64,000 nt of DNA from Apricaphanius iberus (GCA_028564705.1 JAPXFQ010000113.1:868001-932000), one strand, 5' to 3'; numbered from the stretch's first letter, positions 1 through 13,358 are shown. Translations and numbers: made by a program. Notes: generated from the sequence alone by a model not told the origin.

Positions 1-2080
1 ACATTACAACCATGCTTAAAAAGGACCAGGAAAAAGAAAGATTTCTTATTTACATCTGCTCCCTATCCAAAAACAAAATAATTATAGTTCAAGTGGGCGC
101 TTACAACCAAGAATTACACTCCAGCACCATTGTATAGTAGAATCAAAACGAAACCAACAAATAAGGACAATCATAATAACTAATACCTAAGAGATGGAAG
201 GAAATTTAAAAGGATAATTATTTTTGTACTTAACTCCTGTTAATTTCGTCTTTTGAATACTGGTTTATAATTTCATTCTTATATTGTGTTTTAAATGGAT
301 AAATATTTGTACAACCCTTAAAGAGTAACTGAACCCCGTGCAAAAGCATTATCCCGCCCCCAGGCAACATTTGAAAAACTCTACCAAAGTGGGCAGGACC
401 AGGAGACACGGAGGGGCACAGCCAAGGTTGGAGGATGAGCGCTAGGCGGGGGTGTGATCTGGAAGACAGTCACGGCTGAACCAACTCGAACTAATATAGC
501 GTGGGTCCACCGAGCTCCATAAAGCCTCTCGTTACCTCTGGTAAAGGGAGAAATCATGAGGTATCTTCTCTGCCGTCCACCAGAGGTGAAGGAATGCTTT
601 ATGGAGCGCAGCAGTCAAACGCCGTATCAGTTGGAGCCGCTGGCTCAGGGCGCTGAGTCAGCATTGCCTGAAACCGGCAGCATGCAGCAAACCAGCACAG
701 AGGGTCTATCGCTAGTATCGATACTAATTAGCTTTGGAGCGAATCATGGCAGCAGCAGTAGTTTCCTTATTCATGGTGTATTTAAAACATAGGTTGTAAC
801 TTATGGCTTTAACAACTTCGATGTTTTGGTCCTCCAATGTGCGATATACCGATTTCAGCTTTCTCTCTTTCTCTCAACATTGGTGTGCACATACCACACA
901 AGATAAGCAATTTTAACTCGACAAGGGGCGGGGCGAGTGTGTCTGAGAGAGGGAGGGCGTCTCGGTGAGACCATGTCTGTTACGTAGACAATTGAAAGAT
1001 ATACCACTCTTAGCCAGTCACAAAAACTGCAATAGCTTCACATTCACCATGAGCGGAAGCACTGAGATGTTTTTAGACAAAACATTTTTTTTTAATTTAA
1101 ATTTTAATGCTCAGTTTAGAGAATTGCGAGAGCTGCTGCCTGCTGCAGTTACAGTGGCAGGTCTCGCAAAGTCAGCTCCTACAACAAGAGCAACAAGAAG
1201 ATGAACCTGATGAAGATAAAGTTGCTCAAAAACCAACTACAAGACATGTAAATATATCAGGGAAATGGGACAGCAAGTTTCCTTCCCTCCAGAGGAACTG
1301 GACGGGGCCCAGCATCAACACAGGTAGGCACAGTTCTGTTCACTTAGTGACTAGTGATAGATTAAAACATGTTGGAAATGACCGACGAGGTAGGAAATTG
1401 TCGGCGAAGAATATAAAGTCCCATTTAAAAAATCTTAAATAAGAGGTACTACATCCGTCTCCGTCTCCCCTTGGATCAGAGTATGAATTAATAAATGTAT
1501 TTAATAATGTGAGTCAGACCTGCTGTATTTATCCTTGAAATTAGTTTAATTCAGCCTAGTTCATATTCAAAATGGCTAATAAAATAAAGAATGACAACAG
1601 TTTTTAAATTAAGAATAAAAGTTTTTTTTTCCTTAAATCAGTCGATCTTAAGGAGAATACAATTCATGTTTTTTGAGGCCTCAGACAATACCATATGGGT
1701 TTGTTTCCTCTCTGCTCTAGAAAAATTAGTTTCTTTAATATATATAATGTGCACTGTAATGCATCTTGATGTGCTATATAAATAAATCAAATCAATGATT
1801 ATGAGTAATAATGCCACAAAAATAATATTTATTTTTAAATGTTTACAAATTTTTTATACAGAGTTAAAAATATTTCATTTTCAGTGATGAGCAGGGGTTT
1901 ATCTAGAAAGTTTTTAAAGGGGGACAGTTATGATCTTGGGGTGTCCCACCAAAATAAAAGCAGGACTGAAATACAAAAGGGGCGGGGCCTAGACTGAGTG
2001 ACAAACACCAGAGTCACAACATGGCGTCAGACAAAGATGTGCTTCAACATAAAACCCATTAATTAATTAGTTATTGGAAA
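1..2080. other. no gene recognised; unclassified, partly repetitive
   Basis: Short open frames here (for example a Gln/Glu-rich one at 1107-1442) show no recognisable domain or splice structure. A motif at about 1770-1797 (GCTATATAAATAAATCAAATC) resembles the tails of common fish SINE/LINE elements. Confidence 0.4.
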
Positions 2081-3130
2081 CACATGAGTACATTTGCGAC
2101 GAGCCCAATGGGCCCTGCCGGCTGCCGGCCACACCCCTCCCAATGTCAGAGCGCCACTCTATCTGCTGCGGCAGGAGGCGATGCCCCCCAGGCAAGGCCG
2201 GCCAGCACCAGGGCCATGGGACCCACCAAACCCCGAGGCCCCCCACCCCAGGCGCCACAGGGCACCCAAGGCCAAACACCCGACCCAGGCCAACCAAGCC
2301 CGCCTGTGGACCAGCCAGGCACCAGACACCCGGAACCGGACAGCCGCCACCTGCTAATGCCAAATCCAGCCCCTCTTCCTGTGCGGTGCCGACACTTCAC
2401 AGAGCAATCAGCCCCCGGACCCAGGAGGCTGCCCCCAGGACAGGGACCCGCAGATCACCACAACGCCCACAGCAGCAAGGCGGCCCACCATGTCACGCTC
2501 CAATCAGACAGCCACCCCCTCCTTCCCAGACGTCTGACAACAACCCCCCCGCTCAAATATGGTGTTGATGCGTGTTGTTATAAAGTGCATTTAAAAGGGG
2601 GGGACCCTCAGTGTCTCAGTGCAGTTTTTCGCCTGTGCCGGCTCCAGGGAGCGAACTGGTCAACCAGACCGCCTCCCAAGGCCCACAACACGAGAAGTCC
2701 CTATGTGTGTATCTTGTGAGAGTGTTATAAATTAAGGTGTCTAGGTTGTAAAATAAAATTGGGATGTAGGCCGCCCTGGGATCTCCAGATCCCAGTGACA
2801 TGCCCACACCCCCAGGCAAGTGAAGTGATGGAGCGGGGAGATAGAGGCGTCCAGGGATGGGGGGGCAAAAAAAAAACTGGGGGACAAGAATGCCCATCCA
2901 GGGAGCCAGCCCCCCCACAGACCCCAGTAGGCACCCCCGTTCACCTGGTCCACTCGGGGAGGGAGGCTTGAACGTCCACCCTGGGGTCGCGGGCGCAGCA
3001 CCTCCACACCCCAAGGGGACCACGGCAGCCCCTGGCTCAACCCTGGAATGGCAGCTACATCTACCCCATCATTTGTTCAGCTAGCAGGACAGAAAACACA
3101 TCAGACACCCAGGTTGAATGCTACCCCCCT
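2080..3130. repeat. GC-rich, C/G-tract block, probably transposon-derived
   Basis: An abruptly GC-rich island in AT-rich DNA. It reads as long Pro/Ala/Gly-rich frames on both strands with no conserved domain, which is what high GC without stops produces. It lies directly downstream, in the minus direction, of the L1 coding remnant, so it may be the tail region of that LINE. This is inference. Confidence 0.35.
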
Positions 3131-3149
3131 GCCCCCACCCCCCCCCAAA

Positions 3150-4470
3150 ATTGTATATTGCATTAATTGTACGTTTGGGTTTTTGGTTATTTTGAAACTT
3201 CATAAACATATTTCAGACCAGATGTCTTTGCCAAAACTGACTGATAGATCTACTTCCTATTTTGAGATAGGAAGTGTTATTGATTCATTTATTTTAGATA
3301 ACGTTCTACATATTTTGGATAGCAATTTCGGGGGGGGGGGGGGGGGGATTGGTAAATTCTAAAATTTTAGATGGCAAGTGTAGCCCCACAGTATTAAACT
3401 TGAATTTGTTTTCAATAATAGATTTGATTTGTTGATATTCTATTCTAAAAATGTATTTTTGCCTATTCCATATTGCATACTTAATTTGTTAAATGGGATG
3501 AAGCCTGTTCCTTCAAAAATGTCTTGCAGATATTTAATTCCTTTACACTTCCAGCCTGGAAAATGTATTATGCTTTTTTTTTGTAGGATGTCAGTAATAT
3601 TCCAGATGGGTGTACGAGTGCATGGGATTATTGAGGATTCTGTCATTTTTAGAAATTCCCACCACGCTGTAAGAGAGGAGCCGACATTAACACTTTTAAA
3701 GCATTCCTGTTTTTTATATTTGAGCTAATAATTGGTAGGTCTGATAGATTTATTTTACTGTATAGTGTCTGCTTTACATCTATCCAAGACTCATCCAAGT
3801 TGCCATATTTTACCCATTTCAAAACGTATTGTAGCCTGTTGGCTAAAAAATAGTGATTAAAGTTTGGTAAATCTAGACCTTCTTTATCTTTTATCTTTAG
3901 TAGTGTTTTCAGGCTGATACACGGGGTTTTATATTTCCAGAGAAATTTAGAGACAGAAGAGTCTAGGGATCTGAATTGGTTGGGCAGAAAGCTACCTGAG
4001 TTATTACTTTGTTCCAAATTTTCTATTCGTAATCTTTACATTAGAAACTGAGTATGTTTATTAATAATTTCATTTAGTTCTAGTTTTGCTTTATGGAGTT
4101 TATCCAGTCTTTCTTCATCCAGGGAAGCTTCTAATGATTTAATAGTTTCTTATAAATCCTTAATATGGTTACTTTCTATTTTCTTTTTATTCAATGAAAA
4201 TGAGATTATTTTACCTCTAAGTACTGCTTTTCCTGCCTCCCAGAGGATAGATGGTGAAGTACCAGGCAGATCGTTACATTCCAGGTATAAGGCCCATTCC
4301 TTTTTAAAAAATGCTATAAAATCTTTGTCCTGAAGCAATGATGTATTAAATCTCTAGTTCTTACTCAAAGGGAGTTCTTTCTTATCAACTAGAGTTAGAG
4401 AAACAGGAGCCTGATAACTAACTGTTATGTGATGTATCTCCGTCTCTGAAATGTTTGTCAACAACAAGGG
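3150..4470 (-). mobile_element. L1/Tx1-type LINE remnant: ORF2 linker joined to C-terminus
   Basis: Reading the minus strand from 4470 downward gives the end of the endonuclease domain (YQAPVSLTLVDKK), then SPSILWEAGKAVLRGKIISF and KLHKAKLELNEI. All are typical of the L1 ORF2 segment before the reverse transcriptase. Near 4020 the sequence jumps to the far C-terminal part (SKFLWKYKTPCISLKTLLKI, LDLPNFNHYFLANRL). Then, after a frameshift near 3650, it reads PIWNITDILQKKSI and GIKYLQDIFEG. The whole reverse-transcriptase core is missing. Stops and frameshifts show that it is dead. Confidence 0.82.
3330..3347. repeat. poly-G tract (18 bp)
   Basis: Uninterrupted run of G inside the LINE remnant. 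Its length is prone to assembly error. Confidence 0.95.
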
Positions 4471-4789
4471 ACAAACTCTGCTTGCAAAATGTGAAGCCAA
4501 CCCGCAAGTGGCAAAAATTGCAGTTCAGCCCTCATCCACTGGGGGCTGGCTACAAAAAGGAGCAAATTCGCATTGACTCCCATGTTAAAAAGGCACACTT
4601 TACAGCAAAAATAAACGTGTTTACAGCCTGGATCAAAAAAACCATTTTAGGTTAGATAGTTCAGGTTTACCATTATGACAACTCTGAGGGGGGTGAATTT
4701 GTTTCTGACTTCTCCGTTTATTTGTAATTTAATCTGGAAATTATGAATAATTAGGGGCGTATCTTTTTGATTGACAGGTCCGTCTAGGC

Positions 4790-5093
4790 CCATGACTCTC
4801 AAACTGTGGTACGTGTACCACCAGTGGTACTCAAGCTCACCCTAGTGGTACTTGAAAGAAAGTTCTAAATATTTTTTGAAAATAAAATCAATTCAAAAAT
4901 GTATAATTCACACAGCCTGGCTGTGGCTGGCAACAATTACCAATAAATAGTCCTTATTAGGAGTAAATAAGCCTCCTTTGGTTAATTTTCTATGGTCAAA
5001 ATACTGTATGTTTAGGTCGGTCACAATCGTGGTACTTGGAGAGCTCGACATTTTCTCAGTTGGTACCCACTGTAAAAAGTTTGAGAAATGCTG
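4790..5093. mobile_element. hAT-type MITE with 8-bp target duplication
   Basis: A 304-bp non-coding element. Its ends are imperfect inverted repeats sharing TCTCAAACT, a widespread hAT terminus. It is flanked by GTCTAGGC at 4782-4789 and 5094-5101, an exact 8-bp duplication as expected for hAT. The interior has several GTGGTAC repeats. Confidence 0.85.
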
Positions 5094-5101
5094 GTCTAGG
5101 C

Positions 5102-6829
5102 TAACGCTGGTGGCTAATGGTGGCTAACTGTAGCTAATAGCTTGCTCCGTAGTCTGCTGTCCCACTCTGCTTGCGGGGAAGTTCTTCACAGCCTGGGACT
5201 AACGTAAAGACTTCAGTCATTTGGTGTTTCTGAAATCCACTATCAGTTGCCTCTGCAGTTTTTATTCGGTTTTGGATGTTAATCTGCAATTATTGGACAA
5301 AGATGGTTTTGTAGGGGAACTTATCAATTAAAAATAATTAATTAATTGATAATTGTTATGATCTATCTGGTTATGTTAAGAATATTAACTATTAATTGTA
5401 AATTAGTAGTTAATTATTCTTTAAATCATTTAACCGGGGCACCATTATTTATCAACAAGTAATCTCACTTATAATGATTAATTATTAGTGATTACACCAG
5501 AAAGATCCTATCTGAAGGAAATTAATTCTTTGCAATAATTCACACACACACTCAGAATAAAAGAAACCAGAGATTTGATTCAATTTAACAAATTTATTCT
5601 AAAATCACAACTGAAATAAAGAACACTACTTATACCAAACGGTTCTGTCAAGACTACCGTATACCTGAGTGATATGGCGGCCGGCGATGAGGTCACTTAG
5701 GCAGCCCCTCACGTGCATGCGTGGAGGCGGTGTACGACGTGAACGCGCAGCTCGTCGAAAAGAACAGGGGGAAAGTTTTATGACTTATTGTTTGAACGCA
5801 GCAAGAGGTAGTTTCTTTCTAACAAAGAAACCTTGTGGCTCTTTTCAGTGAGTTGGTTTTGCTAGTAAAAACTCTGGTTGGGAAATATGGAAGAAAAGGG
5901 GTTTAAAAGTGTCCTTGCGTGCTGCGCGTCCTGACAGGCACTCTGCGGGTGCTGATCCAAATGCCTAAGACACCCACACTTACTATGAAACTAACGGAGA
6001 GGAAGACTACAGAGTTGGACTCTAGAAAGACTGGATGATCGCTGGTTAGATCAGTACGGGTGTGAGGAACACATCTGAAGGCATGAACTAATGGATGTCT
6101 TTGATGTGAGGTGAGTCAAAAGCCTTTTATTATTTTGAGAGGATCTGAGTTGTCATGATGACTTTGTGACTACTTTTTGCGGATGTGTTGTTAAGATAAG
6201 CCGTCCATGTCATCACCCTCCACCGATGGTGATGGAAATAACATCATTTTAGGCCGTATTGACCCAACCCATTTTGGCCTTATTATATCGATATGTTTTC
6301 TATACTCGAGATGTTTCTGGGTCTAAAGTGATCGTTGTTGAAAAACTGGATAAAAGTCTCTCAACCGCGGTCTTCTGGCTGAAACTGGCTGCAGTCTACG
6401 TTAGCTTCAGTTAGCTCCCGACTAACTTCTGACTAGCTTGTAGCTATGTCGGCTCGGAGCGTTAACCCTCCGCCCCCAGCCTCACAGCGCCACTCTCAGC
6501 TCCACCTCTTTGCCCATTTTTGGAGTTTCTGAGTGACGAGGCGAGTGACGCGGACAAGATGGCGGAGGTGGGAACCGCCCAGTTGGCTTCATTTTTGCTC
6601 TTCAGAAACCTATGGGTGATGTCAACGAGGGTTTGTCTATTTATATATACAGTCTATCGTCAACAATGAGCTGCTAACTAAGAAATAATCTAGTCCAGAA
6701 TAAGAATGGTGGACGTTTGAGAAGAAAGTATATTTCCTGTCTTTCGGGTGAAGAGATCGCCATGCATCGCAAAAAATGTAATCATTCATGTACTGTTTAA
6801 GTTTAAGTAAGTCTGCGCTGAGTCCCTGC
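5102..6829. other. no gene; AT-rich block and repeat fragments
   Basis: 5330-5480 is very AT-rich with TTAATTA-type palindromes. About 6520-6660 ends in TTTATATATACAGTCTAT, a motif common at the end of a widespread fish repeat. No coding frame is supported. Confidence 0.4.
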
Positions 6830-7290
6830 TGAACTGAGCCTGTCTATTTCTTCATTTAAACCGAAGCTGAAATCACCCCAAATAACACAAGACAGCAGTC
6901 CAAGTGTTTGAAGAATGTAGTGAAAAAAGTATAAAAAAAATAAGGGGTCATCCACAGTTGGTCCATATACACTAGCAATACATAACTTTTGGTTATGTAT
7001 AGGTAATTTTATTATAATAAATCTCCCTTCTGGATCTATGACTGTGTCTAAAGCTTTGAAATTGAGTTTTTTATTTTTTTAAATTGGTACTCCTCTTTGT
7101 CAAGAACTGAAACGTGCAGAAAATACATGAGGGAACTCAGCTGACTGGAGCTCTACCTATATTTGAATCAGATCTATGTGTTTCTCGTAGTAAAACAACA
7201 TCTGCCTGCAATCTTTTCAGCTGATTGAGAATCTTAATTCTTTTCTCTCTAGTGCCATGCTCCATGAGCATTCCATGTGATAAACCTTAC
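6830..7290 (-). mobile_element. L1-type endonuclease remnant (5' part of ORF2)
   Basis: The minus strand reads ITWNAHG, then, after a frameshift, EKRIKILNQLKRLQADVVLL and ETHRSDSN, followed by GRFIIIKLPIHNQKLCIASV and YGPTVDDP. These are the N-terminal motifs of an L1 apurinic-like endonuclease. It is in the same orientation and order as the remnant at 3150-4470, so both may be parts of one copy separated by later insertions. Confidence 0.8.
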
Positions 7291-8330
7291 TGTAACCGTA
7301 ATATGAGTGTAGGTAAAACCAGAGCATGCATGTCACCATAGAAACGCATAAACACGAGAATAGCTGTGGTTGGGGCTTGGGGTTGTGTTACAAGGAGCAC
7401 AGAAGCAGAGAAGGGATGAAACGTGTGAGTGACAGAGGAAAAGAGAAAAGTGATATAGAGGTTTGATGTTAAAAAGAAATAAAAAAAGAGAAGTGATTTC
7501 CCAGTGCGCAGCCCTTGCCTCATCAACGTTTAACTACATAAACATCCTGCAGATCTGTGCTTAGTATCGATTACTATTGCCTACTGATAAATATATCTAA
7601 GCGCTGTTATATGATTCAGACTAACTTACTGTTAATATAACCACGTTAATATAAAACTAAATATCTTTAGTTTTATTTAACCAAAAATTGGCGAAGCCAA
7701 TTAAATCCAATTAAGTACTCATTTGAACTAGTCTTTTAATTAAATTTAATCAGTGTTAATTGTTCACATTTTAAGATAATATAGCAGCCAGTGGTACATG
7801 GAAAATGTAATTGAATAGCTAATGTTTAAAGCAAATGTAAAAATAAAAACAATAAAAATCATAAAAGTTTCTTCTTTCATGATGTGACAGAGAGGTAGAG
7901 AGGTAAAATGAATGCTCAAAAGGACAGCTCACACTCCAATGGAGGCTTTCGCTGCTGCAGTAGCAGCGTAATTGGCTTTGCAGATATGTATGTTTTACAT
8001 AACCGGATAATCCGGTCTTTCCTAAAATCCTGTCTTTCTTTGTTGATTAAATTATGACCCTTGCTATTGGGGATAGTTGGACAGTTTGTTTGAATGATAA
8101 AACAAATGCAAACTTACTTGCATGAGGATTTCACAGAAGAAGGGATCTGTCATTAAAGAATGTAGATCCTAGAATTTTTTTTGCTTGGTTTTGCAGGTGT
8201 GAAGTTTTGGACTGCAGATTAGACTGTGAAAAACAAGTGTTTCTGACAAATGGTGATTTGCAAAAGTATTTACACAGCTATGTGTTTGTAGAATACCAGT
8301 GGTGCCATTGTTTTTCCATATTTAGATGAT
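7291..8330. other. no gene recognised
   Basis: AT-rich sequence with no supported coding frame, splice structure or clear transposon ends. Confidence 0.4.
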
Positions 8331-8339
8331 AGGTTAAGT

Positions 8340-8870
8340 GGTATTCTGAAATGTTCTCTCTGACCTGTCTGCTGTGGTCCTTGGTTTTCATGATGCTATT
8401 TGTTCACTAATGTTTTCCAAAAAACTATTGAGACCTTTACAGAACAAATTGATTTATACTGAAAGTAAACTACACACCTTTGGACTTCTGAATGGATTTA
8501 ATTGCTATGGATTTTATTTGGAAGTATCTGAGTATGAAGGGCATTCAAATGCCTACAGTCATGTTTTTTTTTATGGCAAAAAAGTATTGGGTAGCCACAG
8601 ATTGTTTTCCTACCTAAGAATATCTGAAAAGGTCTAAGTCCAAAATCTGCCTTACCAGAGGTTGCAGACACTGTAGCTGGTATTTTGGCCCCTTTTTTTC
8701 CAAGCTGATTTTCGTGATGTTTTATGGGCAAGACCAACTTTCTACTCCCTCCAGAGATTCTCTGTTGGACTGAGGTCTAGAGACTTGCTGGGCCAATCCA
8801 GAAACTTGAAAATACATTTTTCTTAGCCACACCTTTGTTGCATGGCACTTTGGGATCATTGGCTGTTTCA
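8340..8870 (-). mobile_element. Tc1-like element, left part
   Basis: The sequence after about 8340 resembles fish Tc1 elements, with GATGCTATTTGTTCACTAATG-type DNA. From about 8640 it is the complement of a Tc1 transposase frame. The frame stops abruptly at 8861-8870 and resumes at 11236. The transposase is on the minus strand and is degraded. Confidence 0.75.
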
Positions 8871-11235
8871 CAATGGGTGTTTCTCAATGCCCAGGAACCT
8901 CGCCTTGATGCCTTGGTCCCGCCCCGGTTGACTAGGAGATACGTCATCAGGGACCGCCAAGGCGTGTTCCAATGTTCATGTTCTACCAAGGAATCTGTCC
9001 TCCGTTTGTTAGCCGTTTAGCTAACTAACCAAGGATACATCAGATGTGCCTTCATGCCTTCTGTCGGTCAAGAAATTCCCAGAATACAGCGCGGTAGGAG
9101 CCGGCAGCAGCTACTTCGGGGGTAAATTTCTATTTTAAATGTAAATCAACTAATTTTAACCATCGGGCTTATATATAAAATGTTTTTTTATTATTATTAT
9201 TTATTAGATCCAAAGCAGTTATATATGGTTGGTTAGTTGCTTAGTAGTTGCAGCTTCGGTGGCTACCAGGTACTAATTTGTTTGCACATTTGCACATTGA
9301 TTTAACTGTCATATATAAAAAGAACAGTAAAACACTCGTTATACATTTCCAGTTCCATGGTTGAAGTAATATTACTACGCTACAATGCTACTACGATGGG
9401 CGGGACGTAAACGGAGCACTTAAGCCGGCAGCCGCGGTCACGTAAGGCAAGTCTGTTCCAAACCGTTTTTTTGTCCAAGGAAACCAGTGTCCTCGTAAGC
9501 AAGACGCCTCGCCTACGAGGCGCCTTGACATTGAGAAACACCCAAAATGCGTACCTGTGTGGACTTGTGTACTCGCGCACTTGAGAAACGTCATCATCAG
9601 CGGTCCAAGTACTGTTCCAATTCTTAAGTACGCAAGGCAAGTACGCTCAACGTTCCCAGAAGTGTTCTCGCTCCATCCATTTTAGCGAGTATGCACCAAA
9701 GCATCCTTCCGCGGACTTCAGCCAGCAAGGTATCCCACAATGCCTTGCGCTACCAGCAGCAGTAAACAGAGCTGAGTGCTGAAATAAATCGCTCTTATAC
9801 CACCATTAACTCGGAACAAAAAGCAGTTGTACGATGTTTTTAGGTGAGAGAGTAGACCTTCTAACTTCATCTACATGGTCATTTTATTAAAAATCTGCCT
9901 ATTTTAAAATGTTCTTCAGCATTTTCAGAGCAGCTCAGCACCACAGACAGGCTGCAGTAGCTGCAGGCTCAAGGTTTGTTTTCCCCGCTCACCACAGCCT
10001 TACCCCGCTATGTTTGATCTGTTGGTAGCGGCTAAACGTCAGATATAAAGGGTTTAAGTATTGGTAAATGTGAAGGATAACTGAAAAAGTATCTGAAAAA
10101 AAAAAAATGTTTTTAACTGAAATGCTTGATGCTTGTTTATATTGGTATTTTATAAACTGTGTCATCAAAGTTTCTAAAACCATTTTGGTATGTAAATTCA
10201 TAGTAAGAAACATTTTTTTTAACCACAGTACCCGTTAATTATTAAACAGAGCACTGTAAACATTAGATTGGATCGGTGGAGAATAAACTCTCTTTTTTCT
10301 TTGTTTTATGCAGACAGCTCTGCAGGGGGAGAGACCAGAGTGCATGCTTCCAAAAGCTCAGAGCGATCTTCTTTACCCATGTCCTGGATCATCTTCTTCA
10401 GTCTCCTCATCTTCTCTAATGTTTTACATTTTTTTATTAACATTTGCTTTTGACAAGATAGTCATAGTATACATTTCCTGTACTTGTTTGTTGATTTGTG
10501 TCATTCTGATTAAAAAAACCTTTAGTAAAAATATTTTGTCTATTTATGTTTGAGGTATTTGATAGGAGTTTACCTGATGATAATGAAGAAAACAATGTTT
10601 GTTATTCCGAGTTTTGTAGTTTTGTAAGTAAATTATGCATTTGTATAGCAACAACACTGACTCAGGTTGGTAAAACATTAATATTGCACTTGTAACCAGC
10701 GCAAACTATGATCGAATTAATCAATTAACTGTATACCTCTAAAGCTGGTCATCATCAATTATGCCAGTTGAGCAATAAATAATTTATAAGCAAATACTGC
10801 TATGAAGGAAGCAAGAGTTTTCATTCTAGTAAACAATCATGTTTCACTAAGAAGCCTGAAAGTAATATGAGGTGGTAAACCAGCATTTAGAGCCTTTTAG
10901 AATCAGCAATGAAAACGTAAGCCCATTATTTTACAGGTATACTATTTTTAATCAATATTTCGTCCTAATTTTTAATACAGGACTTGTCAAAAAAGGTTTT
11001 TCTTATTTTACTATTGATTTTAAATGTGTAAATAATCCAATTCCTGAGTAAAACTGGTCAATTTATTGAAATTCTGGAATGATCGTAGCTGAGCAGTGAC
11101 ATCAACCAAGTACACTCTGTTCCAATTGGAAAACTACCACACTGCATCTTAAAGAACGGACTTTCAACTGTACTTGCCAAGTACGTACACACCAAGCACA
11201 CAAGAACAAATTTAGGTATTGAGAAACGCCCATTG
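8871..11235. mobile_element. composite MITE cluster inserted in the Tc1 copy
   Basis: The outer ends are near-perfect inverted repeats: CAATGGGTGTTTCTCAAT at 8871-8888, and its inverse at 11218-11235 with one mismatch. A second inverse copy near 9528-9544 (TTGAGAAACACCCA) suggests a smaller element (about 8873-9544) nested at the edge of a larger one. The interior has GC-rich, CpG-containing stretches but no transposase. The family is unidentified. The ends resemble short fish DNA transposons with GGGYGTTTCTCAAT termini. Confidence 0.7.
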
Positions 11236-11580
11236 TCATCCTGGCAGATCCACCAATGTTTCATCTTCAATACTCTCACTTGTAGTAGGTTTTTGCCCAA
11301 AATCTGACAATACACGGCTCATTTTATCCTTAATATGGATCAGTCGTCCTCTCCTCCTTGTCACCCCCATGCTTCACAGTTGGTATGGTGGTGTTGGGAT
11401 GAAAGTCAGCATTTTTTCCCCAATCCAAACACAGCAAGTGGCGTTTATACCAAAGAGTTTTATTTTGGCCTCATCTGCCCAAAAGATGATCCTCCGTTGG
11501 ATCATCCAGATGGTCTCTGGCAAACTTTAGAGGGCCTGGTAATGTACTGGCTTAAGCAGGGGGACTATAGACACGTTGAA
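11236..11580 (-). mobile_element. Tc1-like element, right part (transposase fragment)
   Basis: This continues the transposase interrupted at 8870. On the plus strand it contains CCCCCATGCTTCACAG and GGATCATCCAGATGGTCTCT, the complement of the conserved Tc1 DDE region. Similarity fades after the CTTAAGCAGGGGGAC motif near 11570. A TCACATAAAACCCAATAA stretch near 12470 may be the far end of the element. Confidence 0.75.
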
Positions 11581-12999
11581 TGTTATTGTTTTCATCCGGG
11601 TATTTTTGTGCATGCGCACAACAATAGGAGGGCAAAAAGCTTCCACACCGCTATGCAAAGCAGTGCGGTCGCAGTCAAACAGTTAAGACAAAAAACATAA
11701 AACCTAAACCATCTTTGGGCAGATAATCGAAAAAGTCACATCATAAAGCTTACTGTATGTAGAGCAAAGCTTCCAGACCGTTTATGATTGTTTACTTAGA
11801 AGCTACGGGATGAGACTCCTTAGATATGACCGCCGCCAGATCAGTATGGAAATATCTACAATTAAATGATCAACATGTCTGGACTTTACACAGCAGAACC
11901 AAGAAGGCATACAATCATTAGGAAAAATCCCCAGTGCTCGACTCTTCTAACACATTTTTATACCGATCGATCATCAACATGGCAGTTTGATGAGTCACAA
12001 CAGCCGAGTTACCATTCATCCAGCTTAACCCCTGACAGGCTGCTATTTATAACTTCACCAGATTACTGACATGGCATAGACATATTCACAGCCCAATGAC
12101 AACAATCAATTTAATCACATGGAGAAGTGTTGGTTCTTATTCTTTGCGATCAAATGATCAGTTGCTGCTCTTTGTTCCATTTGCCCGTACAGAACTTGGA
12201 AAAAGGGCTTTTGTTTACTCCGTTCCTTCTGCCTGGAACTTTTTGGAAAAAGACTTGAAATTATAAGAATTTATTTCCTTAAATGCTTATAACTCCAGAT
12301 TGAGAGAACCTGGAATGTTAGATGAGACATTTTTTCCTAAAATCTGATAAATTATATTTCAAAATAAAATATTTAATTTAGTAAATATTCATTACATTTA
12401 TTTGTTCCTCTTGCTTTCTGTAAACTATGTATTTCTTTTATGTTTTAATTTTTCTTGTGTTGGTCTGTCACATAAAACCCAATAAATAATCGTACCCTAC
12501 CTACATACGTGGGTTTGAACAATGCAGATGCCAGAAATGAATTTAAAACACCAATTTTATCCAAGTATCTAATCTTACTATTTTTAAACTGGAAAAAGCA
12601 GAGGGAGTCATGCTTTTTATCTACCTGATACAAGAAATAAACACTTTGACAACCAGACTTAATTTATTCAATTTTTCTTTTGGAAAACAGGTGCTTTATT
12701 TTTTATTTATTTTTGTTCTCTAAATCAAAATAAGGAATTGACTGGAGCTAAATGATTTAGGTTATTGTATTCTGTCAGGTGAAGATCACCTTAGTATTAT
12801 TGAGGCTCATACATGGTCTCCATACATGGTCATTGTGTAAATAATGAATGCAAATTGTGCATATTATAGAGCTCACTCATAGCAAGAAATGTATCAATGG
12901 ACTGATCCATGACATTCTACTTAAGTTAGACGAAGCCAAGAAAAAAAAAAGCAACGAAAAAATGAACAGTATTATCCACATAGTCAACTTTAGTGTTCA
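11581..12999. other. no gene recognised; probable transposon debris
   Basis: No supported coding frame. Part is likely the remainder of the Tc1 copy plus an unidentified insertion. Confidence 0.35.
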
Positions 13000-13358
13000 A
13001 TGACAGCTGGTAAATATCATAAACGCTTTTTCTAACAGATTTTCTACTCCTTAGATCCAAATTTTTAGCCTCTTTTCAACCCCCAAGGTAAAGTAAAACC
13101 TGGCTGTGGAGCAATGAAACAGTGTTAAATAGATCTCAGCAAAGACCTTCAACTTCAGTGTGCTCCCCTCTGTATAAACATCTGGACTGTCTGCACACGA
13201 GGATTCATGCCAGTCCTGGAGTTTGGGTTTAATGCATCGTCCCCTCTTCATCGTTTGGTCCGAAGTTTGGATTACTCTGGACAAAAAACCTGAAACCGTT
13301 TTCTGAAAGTTTCTCTTTGCTCCTCAGCAGCAGAAATCTAATTGATGTTTGTGAAAGT

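Noticed and set aside
1107..1442. 111-residue Gln/Glu/Asp-rich frame
   Set aside because: No recognisable domain, no supporting splice or promoter signals, and it lies in repeat-rich DNA.
2067..2719. Long Pro/Ala/Gly-rich open frames on both strands
   Set aside because: They coincide with an abrupt GC-rich block, overlap in several frames, and show no domain or splice signals. High GC without stops explains them.
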